In this document: one piece after another, positions 32,586-40,924 of the stretch
Numbering within the stretch: position 1 is the first letter of the stretch
Layout: each line of letters begins with the position of its first letter
NCBI GenBank assembly: GCA_023416735.1
Contig: JAEZGX010000020.1
Coordinates: 124,001 to 188,000 of the forward strand
DNA from: Verrucomicrobiota bacterium
GTDB taxonomy: Bacteria; Verrucomicrobiota; Verrucomicrobiia; Opitutales; Opitutaceae
Length of the DNA: 64,000 bases
Direction of reading: 5' to 3'
Notes under the pieces: model-generated
What the model saw: the letters and a program-made list of their open reading frames with translations, nothing else
The model's database searches: none
Told to the model about the DNA's origin: nothing
Made by a program: the position numbers and the translations under genes

Positions 32586-33656
32586 ATGGACGCCCGCCCC
32601 ACGTTACAGGATATCGCCACGCGCGCCGGGGTCGGCAAGGCGACGGTTTCGCTCGCCTTGCGCAACGACCCGAAAATTTCGGCTGCGACGCGGGAACGCG
32701 TGCGCGCCGTTGCGGAGGAGTTGAAATACCGGCCGGATCCGGCGCTGGCGCGAATCGCAGCGCATCGCTGGCGGACGCGAGAGCATCCTTCGGATGTGAC
32801 GGTGGCGTTTGTGAGCACGGATCATCCGTGGACCCAAAAGGAGCCGCTGAAGGTGTTGCGCGCGGGGGCAACGGAGCAAGGCGAGCGGCTCGGGTATCGC
32901 GTGGAGCACTTCCGTTTGGACAACTTTCCCGGGCCGGAACAGCTCGCGCGCGTATTATTTCATCGCGGAATCCGCGGTGTGATGACGGGGCCGATCTTTC
33001 GGGAGGATATGGCGGAGCGGTTTCCGTGGGGCGACTTCGTCGGCGTTGGAAGCAGCCTTGGTTACTATCAGCCTCCCGTGAACGTGGTGGTTTCCGATTT
33101 CCATCACGCGATCATGCGGGCCTGGCGCGAAGCGGTGGATGCGGGTTATCGGAGGATTGGCGTGGCGTTGCTGCGCGAGCTGCAAGCGGTGGATCTCTTC
33201 GACAAGGTTTCGGCGGCGCTCTTTTGCCAGAAGCGCTTGTATCCGGAGCTCGAGGCGATCCCGGTGCAGCATTTTCCGTTGGAGGACCGAACGGAGTTTC
33301 GGGCGTGGTTACAGGAAGCGCGGCCGGATGCGGTGCTCGGTTTCAACGACACGGTGCATTGGTGGCTGCGGGAGGCGGGCGCGCGGGTGCCGGAAGAGAT
33401 TGCGTTCGTGAGCCTCGATACGGAGGCGGAGCGGAAAGACGATGGAACGCTGATTTCAGGGATGAATCCAGATTATGGATTCATCGGAAAGACGGCGCTG
33501 GGACAGTTGGACATTTTATTGCGAACGAACCAGCTGGGGATTCCGGATCGTCCACTGACGGTGCATGTGCCGTCGGTCTGGATCCAGGGGGAGACGCTGC
33601 CGAAGCGAGAAGCGCGAAAAGTGGCCGCGGCGGGGCGGACGACGAGGGCGCGGTAG
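32586..33656 (+). CDS. LacI-family transcriptional regulator
   Basis: 356 aa. The N-terminal HTH (TLQDIATRAGVGKATVSLAL) continues with the hinge-side KYRPDPALARIAAHRW. A periplasmic-binding-protein-like effector domain follows (about residues 60-340; RGVMTGPIFREDM, DAVLGFNDTVHWWL). The ATG at 32586 was chosen; the TTG at 32565 lies in the -10 region. By position it regulates the divergent rhamnosidase, and possibly the ThuA/PQQ set that converges on it from the right. The effector is likely a sugar. The DNA-recognition helix and all domain landmarks are intact. Confidence 0.9.
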   Translation: MDARPTLQDIATRAGVGKATVSLALRNDPKISAATRERVRAVAEELKYRPDPALARIAAHRWRTREHPSDVTVAFVSTDHPWTQKEPLKVLRAGATEQGERLGYRVEHFRLDNFPGPEQLARVLFHRGIRGVMTGPIFREDMAERFPWGDFVGVGSSLGYYQPPVNVVVSDFHHAIMRAWREAVDAGYRRIGVALLRELQAVDLFDKVSAALFCQKRLYPELEAIPVQHFPLEDRTEFRAWLQEARPDAVLGFNDTVHWWLREAGARVPEEIAFVSLDTEAERKDDGTLISGMNPDYGFIGKTALGQLDILLRTNQLGIPDRPLTVHVPSVWIQGETLPKREARKVAAAGRTTRAR

Positions 33657-33684
33657 TCGAGTAAGTGGCAGGCGTGGGTGGGGA

Positions 33685-34605
33685 TCAGGCGCGGAGGTTG
33701 GCGGCGACGCGTTCGATAAGCCAGTCGGCGACCTGCTCGAAGTCGACGGCGGGCGGCTGGCGCGTCCATTGCTCGACGGAGTAGATGCCTTTGAAGCCGG
33801 CGCGCTCGGCCATTTGCATGCAGCGATCGAAATCGAAGGAGATGTGCTCGAGCGAACCGTCGGCGTGGACCTTGAACTCTGCGGCCTTGGCGGAGATCAG
33901 GTAGGCGTAAGGGAGGATTTTTTCGAGCGCCGGGTAGCGGGCGGCGTCGGAGTAGTTTCCGAAATCGGGGAGCGTGTAGAAGTTCTCGGGTCCGGCTTCG
34001 GCGCGAAGGCGAAGGTGGACGTCGGGATTCATTTCGATGCCGAAATGATTTTCGGTGAGGAGTGGGAGACCGCGCGATTTCGCATGAGCGTTTACCTCAC
34101 GCAGCGAAGCGATGCTGTGCTCGATGGGACCATTGCCGGGATTGATGCGGATGGCGGAAGAACGAAGAAAGGCGGCGGCGTCGATCCAGCGTTTCGCTTC
34201 GTCGATGCTGGTGCGGCGCTTGTCGTCGTTGGCGTCGGCCAGGTTGTAGTTGGTGTCCACCTGGATGTTGACGAGCGTGGAGCCGGCGGCGTCCAGCCGG
34301 GCGCGGAGTTCCTCGAGATAATCGCGATCGAGGGAATCGAAGTGATAGCTCCAGAATTCGACTTGGGAGACATTGAAGCGTTCGCGGTAGTAGCGCGGAA
34401 CGTCGAGCAAGGTGAGGTCTGGACGGGTCGGCGCGTCTTTGGGAGCGGTTTGAGCGAAGCGAGTGCGGAAGAGAACCGTGCCCATGCCGATGCGTTGCAT
34501 CGACGAATTGGATACGCGGTCGGCGCGGAGGAGGGAAGGGGACAGCCACGCGGTGAGGACGAGGCCGGAGGTGCGGAGGAGGAAGGTGCGGCGAGTGAGG
34601 TGCAT
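33685..34605 (-). CDS. Tat-exported sugar phosphate isomerase/epimerase-like TIM barrel
   Basis: 306 aa with a twin-arginine signal (MHLTRRTFLLRTSGLVLTAW) and then a xylose-isomerase-like barrel. Recognisable blocks are VEFWSYHFDSLDRDYLEELR, NIQVDTNYNLAD, IRINPGNGP, LTENHFGIEM (metal-ligand Glu/His region) and GIYSVEQWTRQP. It is the last gene of a minus-strand run in which ThuA-like, PQQ dehydrogenase and this gene are separated by only 41 and 46 bp, so they are probably cotranscribed. All three products carry export signals, pointing to a periplasmic sugar-oxidation or epimerisation step. The ATG at 34605 was chosen because it opens the Tat signal. Confidence 0.8.
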   Translation of the reverse strand: MHLTRRTFLLRTSGLVLTAWLSPSLLRADRVSNSSMQRIGMGTVLFRTRFAQTAPKDAPTRPDLTLLDVPRYYRERFNVSQVEFWSYHFDSLDRDYLEELRARLDAAGSTLVNIQVDTNYNLADANDDKRRTSIDEAKRWIDAAAFLRSSAIRINPGNGPIEHSIASLREVNAHAKSRGLPLLTENHFGIEMNPDVHLRLRAEAGPENFYTLPDFGNYSDAARYPALEKILPYAYLISAKAAEFKVHADGSLEHISFDFDRCMQMAERAGFKGIYSVEQWTRQPPAVDFEQVADWLIERVAANLRA

Positions 34606-34651
34606 GGCGGGGAAAAAGAAACAGCGGCGGAGTGGCGTCGAGGACTTGGCA

Positions 34652-36925
34652 CTAATTGCGAGGGAGGGCAAAAACGATGTAGCCCCCCTCATCTTTGGTG
34701 CGGGTGGCGCCGATGCCGCTTTCGCGCGAGCGTCGTCCCCAGGTGAGCGGCGTGGTGGCGTTGACGACCAGATAAGTGCGACCTCCGGATTCATACATGG
34801 CGGGGAGGCCTTCGGTGCCGCAGCCGAGATCGGCGGACCAGAGCGTGCGGCCCGTTTCGACATCGAAAGCGTAGAGGTGTCCGTCCTTCGCGGTGGAGAA
34901 GACGATGCCGGAGGAGGTGACGATCATGCCATTGCGTTGAGCACCGCGGGGAACGCCGGTGTTTTTGGCGCCCTCGCGGGTCGCGTGAAGATCCTGGCCG
35001 ACGGGAACTTTCCATTTGATGACGCCGGCGTTGAGGTCGTAGGCGACGAGATACGACCACGGCGGACTCATGATGTAAGGAAATCCGAGTCCGTATCCGG
35101 TGGTGTAGCGGATGGGCGGCGCGTCGACGTTTTCTGGATACGGCCGCGCGGCCCAGCCGCGAAAAGTGGGAGTGGCGGCGGGATCGGCTTGGTCGCCGAG
35201 GGCGCCGCCGGATGCGACAACGGGCCCGGAAGGAAGCACCGGCGCAGCGGGCGTGAGGCTGGCGGTGGTCGAGGCGGTGAGCGATCCGCCGAGAAACAGA
35301 TAGAGGCTGCGGAGAGAGTTCTCGTCGATATGCGCGAAGCCGGGCATCTGGCCGCGGCCGGCGGAGACGACATGACGGAAAGTCGCGTAGTCGAGACGTT
35401 CGCCGAGGTTCAGGAGCGGTGGGCCGAGGGAACCGCCGCGATCCGGACCGTGGCAGGCGGCGCAGTTGGTTGCGTAGTTTTGTTGATCGCGTTCGGAGGT
35501 GTTGGCGGGAGCGATGCTGTCGCGCGACGGCGTGCTCTTGGCTTCCTCGAGTTTGTAGAAGGAAGGGAAATCCTGGTTGAGGACGAAGACGAGGCCGCGC
35601 TGCGGATCGGCGGCGGTGTTGCCCCAATTGGCGCCGCCGACGGCGCCCGGGACGCCGATGGTTTCGCGTTCGAGGGAAGGAGGGAGGAAGAGGCCCTTGC
35701 CGGCGGCGTCGATACGCTGGATCCAATTGGCACGTTCTTCGGCGGTGAGGAAAAGAGGCGTGAGATCGTCGGACGTGAACGTTTGGCGCGAGAAAGGCGG
35801 AAGGGTGGAGAACGGCTGGGTGGGCCAGGCTTGTTCGCCGGGGACATCGCTGGGGGGGACGGGGCGTTCTTCGATGGGAAAGAGCGGTTCGCCGGTGACG
35901 CGATCGAAGACGAACATGAAACCGTGCTTGGTGGCCTGGGCGACGGCGTCGATTTTGCGGCCGTCGCGTTCGATGGTGATCAGTTGAGGCGCGGCGGTGG
36001 GATCGTAGTCCCAGAGATCGTGGTGAACGAATTGGAAGTGCCAGAGCCGCTCACCGGTGCGGGCGTCGAGAGCGACGAGGCTGCTGCCGAAGAGATTCGA
36101 GCCGAGACGGTCGGCGCCGTAGAAATCGTAGGTGGGCGAACCGAGCGGGAGGTAAACGATGCCGCGATCGGCATCGACGGTGAGTTCGCCCCAGGCGTTG
36201 GCGCCGCCGGCGTATTTGTAGGCGTCGCGCGGCCACGTGTCGTAGCCGAATTCGCCGGGTTGCGGGATCGTGTGGAAGGTCCAGACGAGTTTGCCGGTGC
36301 GAACGTCGTAGGCGCGCACGTGGCCAGGCGGCGAGACGTAGCCCTCGCCGGGGGAAGATCCGAGGATGAGGAGGTTTTCGAAAACGCGACCGGGGGTGCT
36401 GGATTGCACGCGACCGATGGTGGAAATGTCGCGGCCGAGGCCGACGCGGAGGTCGACGACGCCGTTGTCGCCGAAGGTGAAGATTGATTGGCCGGTGCGC
36501 GCGTCGATGGCCTGAAGGGTGTTGTCGATGCAGAACAGCAGACGGCGATCGGAGCCGTCGGCGGATTGCCAGTAGTTGATGCCGCGACGCGTGAGGCCGC
36601 GGAGGTTGGCGTGTATCCAGATTTCTGAGCCGTTGGTGGCGTCGAGGGCGACGAGCGAGTGGTCCTTTGCGAGGACGAACATCACGTCATCGACGACAAT
36701 CGGGTTGAACTGGTAGGCAATGGCGTCGTCGGTGCGGTAGGTCCAGGCGACCTCGAGCTGGGCGACGTTGGCGGGGGTGATTTCGTCGGTGAGGACGAAC
36801 TTCGACATGTCGGGACCGCCGCCGTAGTCGCGCCAGGAGCGGTGCGGGTGTGGGGAGTGGCCGGCGAACGCGCTGGCGACGGTCGTGGCGAGAGCGAAGG
36901 CGAGGGCGCGAGAGAAGCGGGGCAT
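34652..36925 (-). CDS. Exported PQQ-dependent dehydrogenase with internal cytochrome c domain
   Basis: 757 aa with a signal peptide (MPRFSRALAFALATTVASAFA), then an eight-bladed quinoprotein propeller with repeated tryptophan-docking-like motifs (GSEIWIHANLRG, GKLVWTFHTIPQPGEFG, GERLWHFQFVHHDLWDYD). A single c-type heme site, CAACH (residues 488-492), followed by a MPGF axial-Met candidate, is inserted before the last blades. The propeller resumes at LVAYDLNAGVIKWKVP and closes at the C-terminus. It is related to membrane-type glucose/sugar quinoprotein dehydrogenases. Electrons would pass from PQQ to its own heme. No PQQ biosynthesis genes are in the window, so the cofactor may be scavenged or made elsewhere. 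Confidence 0.87.
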   Translation of the reverse strand: MPRFSRALAFALATTVASAFAGHSPHPHRSWRDYGGGPDMSKFVLTDEITPANVAQLEVAWTYRTDDAIAYQFNPIVVDDVMFVLAKDHSLVALDATNGSEIWIHANLRGLTRRGINYWQSADGSDRRLLFCIDNTLQAIDARTGQSIFTFGDNGVVDLRVGLGRDISTIGRVQSSTPGRVFENLLILGSSPGEGYVSPPGHVRAYDVRTGKLVWTFHTIPQPGEFGYDTWPRDAYKYAGGANAWGELTVDADRGIVYLPLGSPTYDFYGADRLGSNLFGSSLVALDARTGERLWHFQFVHHDLWDYDPTAAPQLITIERDGRKIDAVAQATKHGFMFVFDRVTGEPLFPIEERPVPPSDVPGEQAWPTQPFSTLPPFSRQTFTSDDLTPLFLTAEERANWIQRIDAAGKGLFLPPSLERETIGVPGAVGGANWGNTAADPQRGLVFVLNQDFPSFYKLEEAKSTPSRDSIAPANTSERDQQNYATNCAACHGPDRGGSLGPPLLNLGERLDYATFRHVVSAGRGQMPGFAHIDENSLRSLYLFLGGSLTASTTASLTPAAPVLPSGPVVASGGALGDQADPAATPTFRGWAARPYPENVDAPPIRYTTGYGLGFPYIMSPPWSYLVAYDLNAGVIKWKVPVGQDLHATREGAKNTGVPRGAQRNGMIVTSSGIVFSTAKDGHLYAFDVETGRTLWSADLGCGTEGLPAMYESGGRTYLVVNATTPLTWGRRSRESGIGATRTKDEGGYIVFALPRN

Positions 36926-36966
36926 TGAGCGAGTCCGACGGGGACGTCGGGCTCCAACGGCAGGCG

Positions 36967-37863
36967 TCATTGGGCAGGCGGAGTGGATTTGACGCCTTCG
37001 GCGGGGACCTCGATACCGGCGGCCCAGACGATGCCATTGAGAAGAAAACGACGGTAATCGTCGTGCTGTTGGAGGTTCACGTGAAAATCGACGCCGCCCA
37101 TCACGAAACCGCGGCCGCCATCGTCGCGTTGGTAGGCCCACGAAACGACTTGAGGGCCGACCGGAGATTTGGCGGGCGTGCCGATGAGCAGGTCGGTGCG
37201 TTTGGGATCGTTGTCGGGAAGGAAAAAACGGCAGAAGACCTCGTCGTGATAGGTCCACGGTTTGACGCCGCGGAGGATCGGGTGAGAGGGCGCGCGGGGC
37301 GTCATCGTCCACTCGTCAACGGGATTGCGAGAGGCCATCTGCACCCACAGGCCGCCCAGCCATTGCATGTAATATCCGCGAGCGATCCAATGCTCGACCC
37401 AGTTGGCGTAGTGAAAAACGACGACGCCGATGCGGTTCTTTTTTATGAGGGCGTCGAGCTCCTTGAGCCAGGCGGTGGTGGCCTCGTCGTAGCGATGGTT
37501 TGGGTTATCCGGTTCCGGCGGAAAGAGCGGGTGAACTTCGCGGGCGAGGCGGTCGGAGCTGCTTTCGATGACGATGACCGCGGCGTTTTCGAAGAAGGCG
37601 AGATCGCGGGGGGCGGATCCGACGTGGACCTTGGTGGTGAGACCCGGGAGATTGGAGGAGGATTCGAGACAGTGCGCGAGGAAGCGGAGGTCTTTTTCGT
37701 GTTCGTGGCGTCCCGGCATGCCGTGATCTTTCGGGCCGGCAAGGAATACGATCTCGCGCGGAGGCGCGGGGTTGCTGGCCCAAAGCGGAGACAAAGCAAG
37801 TGAGGCGAGGAACGCGACCAGCCAGCATGGGCGAAGCAGGAAGAAGATGAGCGGGGATTTCAT
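36967..37863 (-). CDS. Exported ThuA-like domain protein
   Basis: 298 aa. Signal peptide (PLIFFLLRPCWLVAFLASLA, ending near ASN) followed by a trehalose-utilisation ThuA-like flavodoxin/amidotransferase-type fold: REIVFLAGPKDHGMPGRHEH, then IVIESSSDR, VVFHYANWVEHW, HPILRGVKPWTYHDEVF, WAYQRDDGGRGFVMGGVDFH. In other bacteria ThuA with ThuB handles 3-keto-disaccharides. Exported ThuA-like proteins are numerous in Verrucomicrobia and mostly uncharacterised. It is first in the run with the PQQ dehydrogenase and the Tat-exported barrel. The ATG at 37863 was chosen. Confidence 0.8.
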   Translation of the reverse strand: MKSPLIFFLLRPCWLVAFLASLALSPLWASNPAPPREIVFLAGPKDHGMPGRHEHEKDLRFLAHCLESSSNLPGLTTKVHVGSAPRDLAFFENAAVIVIESSSDRLAREVHPLFPPEPDNPNHRYDEATTAWLKELDALIKKNRIGVVVFHYANWVEHWIARGYYMQWLGGLWVQMASRNPVDEWTMTPRAPSHPILRGVKPWTYHDEVFCRFFLPDNDPKRTDLLIGTPAKSPVGPQVVSWAYQRDDGGRGFVMGGVDFHVNLQQHDDYRRFLLNGIVWAAGIEVPAEGVKSTPPAQ

Positions 37864-38189
37864 GGGAAGCGGTGATCGCGCGGGCGGAGTGCGTCCGCCC
37901 AGTGGCGAGGTGAGCGGCCAGCAGGACGTTGACACGGTCGGGGAGATGCGCGCTGTCGCGGAAAAAGTGCTCCGAGCGCGGGCGGTGCGAGGATGAAGGG
38001 AACCTGTAAACGATTTTCCGCTCTCTAGCCTAAGGGCGCGAACCGGCTGGCAGGCGTCCGGAACCCCACTTTGCAGCTCCGGGAAATCGCTTGCCTCACC
38101 CTAGTGCCCGTGAACACTCGCTCCGACCTATCACCGGCCCCAACGGCCCAGCAAACCTCGCGGGCAAGTGCCCGCTCGCATCCGACTAC
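37864..38189. other. Divergent intergenic region, 326 bp, with palindromes
   Basis: No gene is seen. It holds a 7-bp hairpin GGGCGGA/TCCGCCC (37882-37888 and 37894-37900) just upstream of the ThuA-like gene, and a TGTAAACG half-site at 38005-38012 shared with the LacI operator region. A near-continuous palindrome GCGGGCAAGTGCCCGC (38160-38175) lies 14 bp before the ATG at 38190. Promoter hexamers are not convincing on either strand. Confidence 0.45.
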
Positions 38190-40367
38190 ATGGACGACAC
38201 GCCCGCCAAGGAAACTCCCGAAAAGGAGTTCAACAAACTCGACCTGAGCCAACTCCAGGGGTTCAGCTTCGGCACCCAATGGACCCAGGACAAAGCGTCG
38301 CCCGGCGAATCGCGCGACCGTTCCGATCGACCACGACGCGAAGGAGGTGATCGGAGAGAAGGAACCGGGCCAGAGCGCCGCGACCGGCGCGGGTTTCGCA
38401 AGCCGTCCGGTGGCGATTTCCGTGGCGGTTCAGGTTCGGCAGGCGGTCCGGTGCCGCATCCGGAAGGCGAGGCGCCGCAACGGCGTGAGTTTTCCGGTGA
38501 ACGCGGGCCGCGTCGCGAGTTTCAAGGCGGACCCAGGCGCGAAGGTTACGGCGGGCCGCGGCACGGCGGCCACGGCTATGGCGGCCGCGAACAGCATGAA
38601 CAACGCGGGCCGTATGAAAGCCCGTATTTCAACGTCGCGTTCTATCCGGAAGATTCGAGTTTCAGCGCGCTGGCGAAGACGATTCGCACCTCGTGCCGCA
38701 CGATCGAATTGTTCGAGATCGCGCGCACCGTGGTGGGAAAGAACGATCGTTTCGTCGTCGTGCTCACGCGCAAACAGGCGGGGACGCCGACGCGTGGCGG
38801 AAGTGCGGAAGGCGCGGCAGGAACTGCGGAAGCGAAGCAGCCGATCTACATTTCGGTGCCGGACGGGATTCCGTTCGAGAGCGAAGCGGCGGTGGTTTCG
38901 CACGTGTTGACGAGTCACTTGGGCCGGTTCTTCGACATGGCCGAAGTGGAAGTTGACCCGCCGAAGGGCAACTTCCAGGTGATCAATAAATGTGGTGTGA
39001 CGGGCGAACTGCTCGGACCGCCGAATTATCACCGGTATTCGCAGATCGTGCAGCAGCACTTTAATACGAAGATCTCACGGATGCCGTTCGAAGTGTTCCG
39101 GAATCGGATCGAGACTGTGCGTGATCCGGAAGCGGTGGCCCAGTGGCTGGAGAAGATGAAGAAGACCACGCGCTACACGTGGAAACTCGCGTCGAAGGCG
39201 GCAGCGCCAGCGGCGCCACGGCCCGAAGCCACGGTGGCGACGGAAGGCGATGCGACGGCGGAAGCGGCGGCGGCGGAAATTGCCGTGCAGGAAGGCAGCA
39301 CGACGCCGGAGTCAGCGCCGACGATCACCTTCGACGCGTTCGAAGATGCGCGCAGCTATCTTTTGACGCAGGCCCGGGAGAAGGTCCTGCGGACTGTCGA
39401 AAGCGCGCGGTTTCACGGCAAACTCGTGGAAACGATGCCGCAGGGCGAAATTCGCCGCGCGGTGGAAGGCGCGCTCGAGCGTCAGCGGCGCTTCCCGCTG
39501 GATACGGCGAATGCGTTGCGCGGCCGTTTGCGGCGCGAGCATTTCACGATCTTCAAGAAAGGCTCGAAAGGCATCAGCTACGTCTGCGCGGTGAAGCGGA
39601 AATTCCGCGTGCCGGGTCAGACGTTTGCGGAGACGATCAGTGCATTGATCACCTTCATCGAGGGCAACCCGATGGTGAAGGCGAGCGAACTGCCGTCGAA
39701 ATTCCTCGGGATCGAAATTCCGGCGACGCCGAGTGCTGCGCCGGTAACGAGCGCGACGCCTGCACCTGCGGCGGCAGCGCCCGCGGCGGAGAATGTTGCC
39801 CCGGTCGACGCGCAGCCGACGGCTCCGGCGGAAACGGAAGCTGCGACTGCAGCGCCCGCGCCCGCGCCGAGCGAGCCGACGTTGACGATCGATCAGCGCG
39901 CGAAGATCAGCCGGATGCAGGGCGATCTGCGCTGGCTCGTGACCGAAGGTTACGTCACGGAGTTTATCGACGGACGTCTGTTCGCGCCGCCTCCAATGGT
40001 CGAAGCGCGTCGGAAAGAAGTGGAATCGGAAGAGCACGATCCGGAGAACTTCCCGGAAGCTCCGGCCGTGGCGCCGAGTGCAGCCGCACCCGCGGAACCC
40101 GCAGTGCCGGCTGAAACGAGCGAGCCGGCTCCGGCTCCTGAGGAAGCGCCCCGCACTTCGGAGGCGCAACCGACGGCGGAGATTCCTGAAACAACGGTGC
40201 CCGCGCCTGGGGAGCCGACGGTAAGTCTGCCGGCTGAAGTCGTGCCTGTGGCGGAGCCCGTGGTTCTGGCTGCGCCGGAGAACACGAGCACGCCGGAAGA
40301 TACCGTTGGGGCGGAGCAGGCGAAAAAGGACGAGAACGCACCGGCGACGCCGTCGTCGGGGGCTTGA
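38190..40367 (+). CDS. 725-aa protein of unknown function, disordered ends with conserved core
   Basis: From the ATG at 38190 (MDDTPAKETPEKEF). Residues about 25-145 are low-complexity Arg/Gly/Glu-rich (RRDRRGFRKPSGG, GGPRHGGHGYGGRE), as in RNA-binding RGG tails. A folded core follows (YFNVAFYPEDSSFSALAKTI, IARTVVGKNDRFVVVLTRK, GRFFDMAEVEVDPPKGNF, YHRYSQIVQQHFNTKISRM). A second folded segment runs from about residue 375 to 510 (FDAFEDARSYLLTQAREK, FKKGSKGISYVCAVKRKF) and another at about 565-610. These are separated by Ala/Pro/Glu linkers, and the tail is Ala/Pro/Glu-rich. I recognise no family. The RG-rich start and basic core would fit nucleic-acid or ribosome association, which is inference only. 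Confidence 0.7.
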   Translation: MDDTPAKETPEKEFNKLDLSQLQGFSFGTQWTQDKASPGESRDRSDRPRREGGDRREGTGPERRDRRGFRKPSGGDFRGGSGSAGGPVPHPEGEAPQRREFSGERGPRREFQGGPRREGYGGPRHGGHGYGGREQHEQRGPYESPYFNVAFYPEDSSFSALAKTIRTSCRTIELFEIARTVVGKNDRFVVVLTRKQAGTPTRGGSAEGAAGTAEAKQPIYISVPDGIPFESEAAVVSHVLTSHLGRFFDMAEVEVDPPKGNFQVINKCGVTGELLGPPNYHRYSQIVQQHFNTKISRMPFEVFRNRIETVRDPEAVAQWLEKMKKTTRYTWKLASKAAAPAAPRPEATVATEGDATAEAAAAEIAVQEGSTTPESAPTITFDAFEDARSYLLTQAREKVLRTVESARFHGKLVETMPQGEIRRAVEGALERQRRFPLDTANALRGRLRREHFTIFKKGSKGISYVCAVKRKFRVPGQTFAETISALITFIEGNPMVKASELPSKFLGIEIPATPSAAPVTSATPAPAAAAPAAENVAPVDAQPTAPAETEAATAAPAPAPSEPTLTIDQRAKISRMQGDLRWLVTEGYVTEFIDGRLFAPPPMVEARRKEVESEEHDPENFPEAPAVAPSAAAPAEPAVPAETSEPAPAPEEAPRTSEAQPTAEIPETTVPAPGEPTVSLPAEVVPVAEPVVLAAPENTSTPEDTVGAEQAKKDENAPATPSSGA

Positions 40368-40464
40368 TTGAGGCGCTGCGGCTTTACGGACGTCGTTTCG
40401 GCGAGGAATCGCTGGCGGCGTCCGGAAGCGCAGGGTTTTAACGGCGGGGTCGGGAGCCTCCGCC

Positions 40465-40905
40465 CTACATTCCGCGAAGGCGGATGGTGTGGCGTTGCTG
40501 AGCGTCGATTCCGAGATCGAGGTGGAGCGCGCTGGTGGCGAGGGCTTCGGCGATTTTTTCCGGCCACTCGACGGCGAGACACCACGGGCTGACGAGAAAA
40601 TCTTCGAGCAGCAGATCCTCGATCTGGCGCGGGTTCTCGAGCCGATAGGCGTCGAGATGCACGAGCGTGCGCTCGGGACCGCGGTGGACGTTGTAGATGG
40701 TAAACGTCGGGCTTGTGATGGTTTCGTGGATACCGAAGCCCCGGGCGAGGCCTTGGACGAAGGTCGTTTTACCCACGCCGAGGTCGCCGTGAAGTGCCAG
40801 CGTCGTGTCGGGTGGAAGTTCCCGGGCGAGCGATTCCGCGGCGGTGCGCGATTCCTCGGCGGAACCGGTGGAAATTCCGGCGCGAAGTTGATCGAGAATC
40901 GTCAT
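40465..40905 (-). CDS. tsaE: tRNA threonylcarbamoyladenosine biosynthesis ATPase TsaE
   Basis: A 146-aa P-loop ATPase that works with TsaB and TsaD to place t6A37 on ANN-decoding tRNAs. The Walker A is GDLGVGKTTF (residues about 41-50), followed by ITSPTFTIYNVH, and LVHLDAYRLENP with EWPEKIAEAL at the usual places. Length fits the family (about 150 aa). The ATG at 40905 was chosen because the open frame further up overlaps thiL. It follows thiL by 19 bp and is probably cotranscribed. Confidence 0.92.
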   Translation of the reverse strand: MTILDQLRAGISTGSAEESRTAAESLARELPPDTTLALHGDLGVGKTTFVQGLARGFGIHETITSPTFTIYNVHRGPERTLVHLDAYRLENPRQIEDLLLEDFLVSPWCLAVEWPEKIAEALATSALHLDLGIDAQQRHTIRLRGM

Positions 40906-40924
40906 GCGCGGGGTAGCGGGAGCG

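Noticed and set aside
34463..36487. 674-codon plus-strand open frame opposite the PQQ dehydrogenase
   Set aside because: Antisense shadow of a gene with propeller and CxxCH motifs; crosses the gap to the next gene.
37882..37900. GGGCGGA/TCCGCCC hairpin as an operator or terminator
   Set aside because: Short GC-only palindromes are expected often in this composition; no T-run and no second copy nearby. Mentioned only in the intergenic description.
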